From WTJD01 sp964225175 (GTDB taxonomy: Bacteria > Pseudomonadota > Gammaproteobacteria > Xanthomonadales > SZUA-36): DNA of 27,981 nt. Shown in pieces: positions 23,967-27,981 of this stretch. Numbering within the stretch: position 1 is the stretch's first letter; each line of letters begins with the position of its first letter. The translations under genes were made by a program, and so were the position numbers. Under the pieces are notes generated by a model. The model ran no database searches and had not been told where the DNA came from. It worked only from the letters and a program-made list of their open reading frames with translations. The stretch covers positions 1 through 27,981 of the forward strand of contig CAXQNK010000032.1 in the NCBI GenBank assembly GCA_964225175.1, read 5' to 3'.

Positions 23967-25592
23967 TCAGTCGTTCGGATTTTCTCGCCAACCTGAGGTA
24001 ATCGGATACCTGCGGTCCCGCCCAAATCCACGCGAAGTCACGCGAACGCCGGGCGGAGCCTGGCGTCTCTTGTACTCATTGTTGAGGACCATCGCCGCAA
24101 CCCGGCGTACCGTGGCCTCTTCAAAACCATCGCCTACAATCTCCGCGACAGACCGATCCCGGTCAACATAACGATGCAGTATCGCATCGAGTTCATCATA
24201 GGGTGGCAGGCTGTCCTGATCTGTCTGCTCGGGACGCAGCTCCGCTGACGGCGGCCGTTCAATGACGGCTTTTGGAATGACTTCCCGTGTCAGGTTTCGA
24301 TATTCGGCCAATTGATAAACCCGTGTTTTCAAACAATCCTTGAGCGGCGCGAAACCTCCGCACATATCCCCGTACAGCGTGCTGTAACCCACGGCCATTT
24401 CACTCTTGTTGCTCGTGGCAATCGGCAGCCAACCGAATTGATTGGAAAGTGCCATGATCATCTGCCCGCGAATTCGCGCCTGCAGGTTTTCATGAGTGAG
24501 ACCCTCGGGCGGACCACCCAGTGACATGGTCAATTCACGTTCCAGAGTTTCAAGTCCAGCGTTAATCTCAATGATGTGGTAGTCCACACCCAGCGCGCGC
24601 GCTTGTTCTCGCGCCATGTTCAAACTCAGCCGGGAGGTAAACTTTGAGGGCATCATCACGGCGTGCACACGATCCGCTCCAAGTGCATCGACGCACAAGG
24701 CGAGCGTCAGGGCGGAGTCGACTCCGCCAGACAGGCCCAGCACAACATGACCGAATCCGTTTTTATGGACATAATCCGAGAGCCCGCGTACCAATACTCG
24801 GTAAATCTCTCCGATTTTGGAAATCTTCGCGGACACCCAACCTGTCCCTGGCGTCAACAAGGCCGAACCAGCATCGAATTCAACCAGCAATTGCGAATCA
24901 GCACATAACGGTCCAAGCATGGACGCAGGTCCCCGGTGGTCGTACAGCATCGAGCGGCCATCGAAAACCAGTTCATCCTGCCCGCCCACAAGGTTGCAGT
25001 ACACCATCGGAATGCCGGATTCAGAGAACCGCGCTGCCATCATTTCCGCCCGGGCATCCAGCTGATCATCACGGTAGGGCGACGCATTGGCGATCAGCAG
25101 TAATTCCGCTCCTGCCGCGCGCGCCTGCGCCACCGGCCCCGGCACCCAGGAATCCTCACAAATCAGCACACCGATGCGACAGTCGCCCAGCGCCATGACC
25201 AACGAATCGTTCCCCGCTACGAAATATCGCTGCTCATCGAATACGGCGTAATTCGGAAGTTGATGCTTGAGATAGCGGCCAATCACGCGACCGGAACGAA
25301 TCCAGCTCAACGCATTGAACAAACGCCCCTGCTCTTGCCAGGGGTGACCAATGACCACGTCAATCCCTGAAACAGCCGCGACCAACTTGTCCAGGCAGCC
25401 CGCAGCCTGGCGAAGGAATCCTGCTCGCAGCAGCAGGTCCTCAGGGGGGTAGCCGGTTAATGCCAGCTCGGGAAAAACCAGGAGCTGCACACCTTCGTCT
25501 CGGGCCTCATCAAGTGAATTGAGGGCCCTGTCGAGATTGCCCCGCAGGTCACCTACCGGAAAATCTTTTTGCGCGAGCGCTATTCGAATCAT
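23967..25592 (-). CDS. nadE: Glutamine-dependent NAD+ synthetase
   Basis: NadE amidates deamido-NAD to NAD, using ammonia channelled from glutamine. The 541-residue protein joins a nitrilase-type glutaminase with the E42-K109-C145 triad (FPELALTGYPPEDLL, RYLKHQLPNY, LICEDSW) to a synthetase domain with the PPi-loop LGLSGGVDSA at residues 285-294. ATSNKSEMAVGYSTLYGDM and RPPSAELRPEQTDQDSLPPY follow. This is the bacterial two-domain form, longer than the ammonia-only NadE of E. coli. It lies 42 bases downstream of sucD on the same strand and has GGTGGA near the ATG, so it is probably the third gene of a sucC-sucD-nadE unit. Confidence 0.97.
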   Translation of the reverse strand: MIRIALAQKDFPVGDLRGNLDRALNSLDEARDEGVQLLVFPELALTGYPPEDLLLRAGFLRQAAGCLDKLVAAVSGIDVVIGHPWQEQGRLFNALSWIRSGRVIGRYLKHQLPNYAVFDEQRYFVAGNDSLVMALGDCRIGVLICEDSWVPGPVAQARAAGAELLLIANASPYRDDQLDARAEMMAARFSESGIPMVYCNLVGGQDELVFDGRSMLYDHRGPASMLGPLCADSQLLVEFDAGSALLTPGTGWVSAKISKIGEIYRVLVRGLSDYVHKNGFGHVVLGLSGGVDSALTLALCVDALGADRVHAVMMPSKFTSRLSLNMAREQARALGVDYHIIEINAGLETLERELTMSLGGPPEGLTHENLQARIRGQMIMALSNQFGWLPIATSNKSEMAVGYSTLYGDMCGGFAPLKDCLKTRVYQLAEYRNLTREVIPKAVIERPPSAELRPEQTDQDSLPPYDELDAILHRYVDRDRSVAEIVGDGFEEATVRRVAAMVLNNEYKRRQAPPGVRVTSRGFGRDRRYPITSGWRENPND

Positions 25593-25634
25593 AACGGGTC
25601 CACCCGCCCCGACTGTCGGCCTCAGAGCAAAAGC

Positions 25635-26510
25635 TCAGGAAGACAGTCGTTCGTGAATGGCAGTACCGAGATCCGCTGGCGAGCGCACGGTGTGCACACC
25701 CGCCGTTTCCAGCGCTTTGAACTTGGCATCGGCCGTGCCCTGCCCGCCGGCAATAATCGCACCGGCATGCCCCATGCGCTTACCGGGTGGCGCCGTCACC
25801 CCGGCGATATAGGCCACCACCGGCTTGTCGACCTCGGACTGGATAAATTCCGCTGCCTCTTCCTCCGCAGTACCTCCAATTTCGCCGACCATGATGATCC
25901 CCTCAGTTTCAGGATCGTCTTGAAACAAGCGCAAAACATCAATGAAATTCATGCCGTGGATCGGGTCTCCCCCGATTCCGATACAGGTCGACTGCCCGAG
26001 CCCCGCCAACGTGGTTTGATAAACCGCCTCGTAGGTCAGGGTTCCGGAACGGGACACGACCCCCACCCGGCCGGGACTGTGGATTCGAGCAGGCATAATC
26101 CCGATCTTGCAGGCTCCGGGCGTGATGATGCCGGGGCAATTGGGACCGATCAGCCGGATCCCGGGTTGATTCGAAAGTGCCGCTTTCACCCGCATCATGT
26201 CCTGAACCGGAATGCCCTCGGTAATGGTCACGATGACACCGACCCCGGCATCGGCCGCCTCGAGGATGGCATCCGCGGCAAATGCAGGCGGCACGTAGAT
26301 GACCGTCGCATCGGCCCCGGTGTCGGAAACCGCCTCGGAAACCGTATTGAATACGGGCAGCCCCAGATGCTGCTGCCCCCCCTTGCCCGGGGTCACGCCG
26401 CCGACGAGTTGCGTACCGTATTCCAGCGCCTGCTGCGAGTGAAAACTACCCTGGCTGCCCGTGAACCCCTGGACAATTACCCGCGTATTTTCATTGACCA
26501 GCACGCTCAT
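25635..26510 (-). CDS. sucD: Succinyl-CoA synthetase subunit alpha
   Basis: SucD carries the phosphohistidine of the TCA-cycle enzyme that makes ATP or GTP from succinyl-CoA. The 291-residue sequence contains the CoA-binding Rossmann segment QGFTGSQGSFHS, GGVTPGKGGQ, ITEGIPVQDMM, IGPNCPGIITP, and the active-site histidine H248 in RMGHAGAIIAGGQGTA. The length is normal. The ATG at 26510 overlaps the sucC stop (ATGA), and an AGGGAG precedes it. There is no sucAB or lpd in this window, so the pair is separate from the oxoglutarate dehydrogenase genes. Confidence 0.98.
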   Translation of the reverse strand: MSVLVNENTRVIVQGFTGSQGSFHSQQALEYGTQLVGGVTPGKGGQQHLGLPVFNTVSEAVSDTGADATVIYVPPAFAADAILEAADAGVGVIVTITEGIPVQDMMRVKAALSNQPGIRLIGPNCPGIITPGACKIGIMPARIHSPGRVGVVSRSGTLTYEAVYQTTLAGLGQSTCIGIGGDPIHGMNFIDVLRLFQDDPETEGIIMVGEIGGTAEEEAAEFIQSEVDKPVVAYIAGVTAPPGKRMGHAGAIIAGGQGTADAKFKALETAGVHTVRSPADLGTAIHERLSS

Positions 26511-27685
26511 TGTGACGTCTCCCTGCTGTTGGCTGCGGCGACCACTTTCTGCGCTGCGTCATTCAGGTCACTGGCCGCCTCGAGGTCCAGTCCGCTGTCC
26601 GCGAGCATTTTTCGTCCCTCATCGACATTTGTGCCTTCCAGCCTGACCACGACCGGCACATCGACCCCCACTTCACTGACCGCCTCTATGATGCCTTGCG
26701 CGATTAAATCGCAGCGTACGATGCCACCAAAAATGTTGACCAGGATGGCATCGACCCGATCACTGGAAAGAATGAGCTTGAACGCCTCTCGGACTCGCTC
26801 GGCATTGGTGCCACCCCCGACATCCAGAAAATTGGCGGGATCACCTCCGTTGAGCTTGATCACGTCCATGGTGGCCATAGCCAGGCCCGCACCATTGACC
26901 ATGCAAGCAATGTTTCCATCCAGGGTGACGTAGTTCAGTCCGTGGCGACTGGCTTCGAGTTCAGCAGGGTCCTCCTGCGCTTCGTCCCGCATCGCGGCGA
27001 GGTCCGGATGGCGGAACAGGGCATTTTCATCCGCGTTGATCTTTGCATCGAGTGCCACCAGGTCCCCGTCACTATCGATAATCAACGGATTCACCTCAAC
27101 AAGACTCAAGTCTTTATCCAGGAACAGCCGGTACAGAGCGCTCATAATGCTTCCGATCTGTTTGACCTGGCCCGGGGTCAAGCCCATGCCATAGCCCATC
27201 TGGCGTGCCTGGAAAGGCTGAAGCCCGACCGTGTTGTCCACGTGAATCGTCACGATTTTTTCCGGTTCCGTCTGGGCCACGGTCTCAATATCCACGCCAC
27301 CGGCCGCTGACCCCATGAATGTGACACAGCGATTGCCACGATCCACGAGTGCTGAGAGATATAGCTCGCTGGCAATGTCGGTGGCCTCTGCCACGAGAAC
27401 GGAATCAACGGGCAAGGCCCTGCCACCGGTCTGATAGGTACTGATTGCCATACCCAGCATCCGCTCAGTTTCTTCCCGAACGCCTTCCAGATTACCGACC
27501 AGTTTGACACCACCGGCTTTGCCCCGCCCACCCGCGTGAACCTGCGCCTTGATGACCCATTGATCACCCCCCAACTCTTCAGCCACCCGGACTGCTTCAT
27601 CCGGATCCCTGGCCACGCGTCCGCCCGGAACCGGAATCCCATACTCAGCGAAGAGATCCTTTGACTGGTATTCGTGAAAGTTCAT
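26507..27685 (-). CDS. sucC: Succinyl-CoA synthetase subunit beta (ADP-forming type)
   Basis: SucC is the ATP-grasp subunit that binds nucleotide and succinate. The 392-residue sequence begins MNFHEYQSKDLFAEYGIPVP and carries the nucleotide-binding KAQVHAGGRGKAGGVK (47-62), then GMGLTPGQVKQI, EVNPLIID, DLVALDAKINADENALFRHPD and NIFGGIVRCDLIAQGI. I place the start at 27685 because AGGAG sits five bases upstream and the product matches homologues. An upstream in-frame start at 27721 would add 12 residues without support. SucC with SucD forms the enzyme. Nucleotide specificity is not certain from sequence alone. Confidence 0.97.
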   Translation of the reverse strand: MNFHEYQSKDLFAEYGIPVPGGRVARDPDEAVRVAEELGGDQWVIKAQVHAGGRGKAGGVKLVGNLEGVREETERMLGMAISTYQTGGRALPVDSVLVAEATDIASELYLSALVDRGNRCVTFMGSAAGGVDIETVAQTEPEKIVTIHVDNTVGLQPFQARQMGYGMGLTPGQVKQIGSIMSALYRLFLDKDLSLVEVNPLIIDSDGDLVALDAKINADENALFRHPDLAAMRDEAQEDPAELEASRHGLNYVTLDGNIACMVNGAGLAMATMDVIKLNGGDPANFLDVGGGTNAERVREAFKLILSSDRVDAILVNIFGGIVRCDLIAQGIIEAVSEVGVDVPVVVRLEGTNVDEGRKMLADSGLDLEAASDLNDAAQKVVAAANSRETSQ

Positions 27686-27870
27686 ACTGGCTCCTGCGGC
27701 TTTTGAGTTTCTTAGAGTCAATCGGTTACCGATACGCCGGCCCGGCTTTCGGCTCGCGCTCAGGGGGGCGTATTTTCTCTCTTTTGAGTGAGCAAATCAA
27801 AGGCTGACGGGCCTTCGCTTCGACTGGAGGCCACCAAGAGCCAAGAGTGCGGAACAAATCGGGGTGTTAC

Positions 27871-27891
27871 GCCGTTTCGTCGGGAAACGGC
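27871..27891. repeat. Perfect 8-bp stem-loop upstream of sucC
   Basis: GCCGTTTC (27871-27878), a GTCGG spacer and GAAACGGC (27884-27891) form a perfect dyad. It lies in the 296-base region 27686-27981, about 185 bases before the sucC start and 30 bases before the TATACT on the + strand. No T-run flanks it on either side, so an operator or attenuator-type hairpin is more likely than a terminator. Confidence 0.45.
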
Positions 27892-27920
27892 AGCTTCGAA
27901 CGAAACCAGTGACCCCGCGT

Positions 27921-27926
27921 TATACT
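27921..27926 (+). promoter_or_regulatory. Candidate -10 element TATACT
   Basis: The hexamer differs from TATAAT at one position and lies about 31 bases before a possible start at 27957. The only -35-like hexamer (TTCGAA at 27895-27900) is 20 bases away, which is longer than usual, so confidence is low. Confidence 0.35.
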
Positions 27927-27956
27927 AGCACTTAGCGCGGCCATTACCGATAGCTC

Positions 27957-27981
27957 ATGGACACGGATGACATGAAAAAGC
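27957..27981 (+). CDS. Possible 5' end of a gene leaving the right edge
   Basis: An ATG at 27957, with a second in-frame ATG at 27972, opens a frame reading MDTDDMKK to the window end. The SD is weak. Divergence from sucC fits the intergenic length and the TATACT box. In related genomes a type IV pilus regulator gene often lies next to sucC, from memory, but nothing in these eight codons can confirm that. Confidence 0.3.

Noticed and set aside
25569..26933. A 454-codon open frame on the + strand opposite nadE, sucD and sucC
   Set aside because: It lies antisense to well-supported genes, has no recognisable domain or SD, and is the usual shadow of GC-rich coding DNA.
1..27981. CRISPR arrays, tRNA or rRNA genes, IS elements, toxin-antitoxin pairs
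   Set aside because: I saw no regularly spaced repeats, no clover-leaf or rRNA-like stretch, no transposase, and no convincing toxin-antitoxin gene pair; the PLA2-like gene and its small neighbour are too loosely linked to call one.

Overview
This 28 kb window reads as chromosomal core from a gammaproteobacterium. It carries the syntenic run pyrG-kdsA-eno-ftsB-ispD-ispF, adjacent parE and parC, rluD-pgeF divergent from bamD, and nadE downstream of sucCD. Gene density is very high, many stops and starts overlap (ATGA/GTGA/TGATG), and the bamD / nadE / sucD / sucC order is, from memory, reminiscent of Xanthomonadales and relatives. That placement is inference. No rRNA, tRNA, CRISPR array, IS element, phage gene or pseudogene was recognised, and no gene-free gap exceeds 300 bases.

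Layout. Positions 1-179 form a divergent intergenic region with a perfect 15-bp palindrome; the first codons of a minus-strand gene may leave the left edge. Next come a GNAT-like/VanY (M15B) fusion (+), convergent with an AlkA-type DNA glycosylase (-). Positions 1870-6881 hold a tightly overlapped minus-strand operon: ABC ATPase, ABC-2 permease, GldG-like protein, DUF4340 protein and DUF423 protein. This is an exporter-like or envelope complex of unknown role. Divergent from it is a small PspB-like membrane protein (+). Positions 7414-9212 encode a NarL/DesK-type two-component system (-) whose promoter region carries a 16-bp palindrome. Divergent from it is an uncharacterised HExxH protein (+).

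Positions 9833-15595 (-) run, in transcription order, pyrG, kdsA, eno, ftsB, ispD, ispF and a membrane-anchored degenerate FHA protein. The run links nucleotide, KDO/LPS, glycolytic, divisome and isoprenoid functions. parE and parC (15864-20068, +) supply topoisomerase IV. Positions 20126-21175 (-) are the least ordinary part: a small three-helix membrane protein and a secreted phospholipase A2-like protein, associated with two stem-loops. Then come pgeF and rluD (-), bamD (+), nadE, sucD and sucC (-), and a 296-bp region upstream of sucC holding a perfect hairpin and the possible start of a further + strand gene.

Most of the window is housekeeping. The parts most deserving attention are the GNAT-VanY fusion, the GldAFG/DUF4340/DUF423 cluster, the HExxH protein, the degenerate FHA protein, the secreted PLA2-like protein, and several perfect intergenic dyads. 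I did not find a clear new defence or mobile system.
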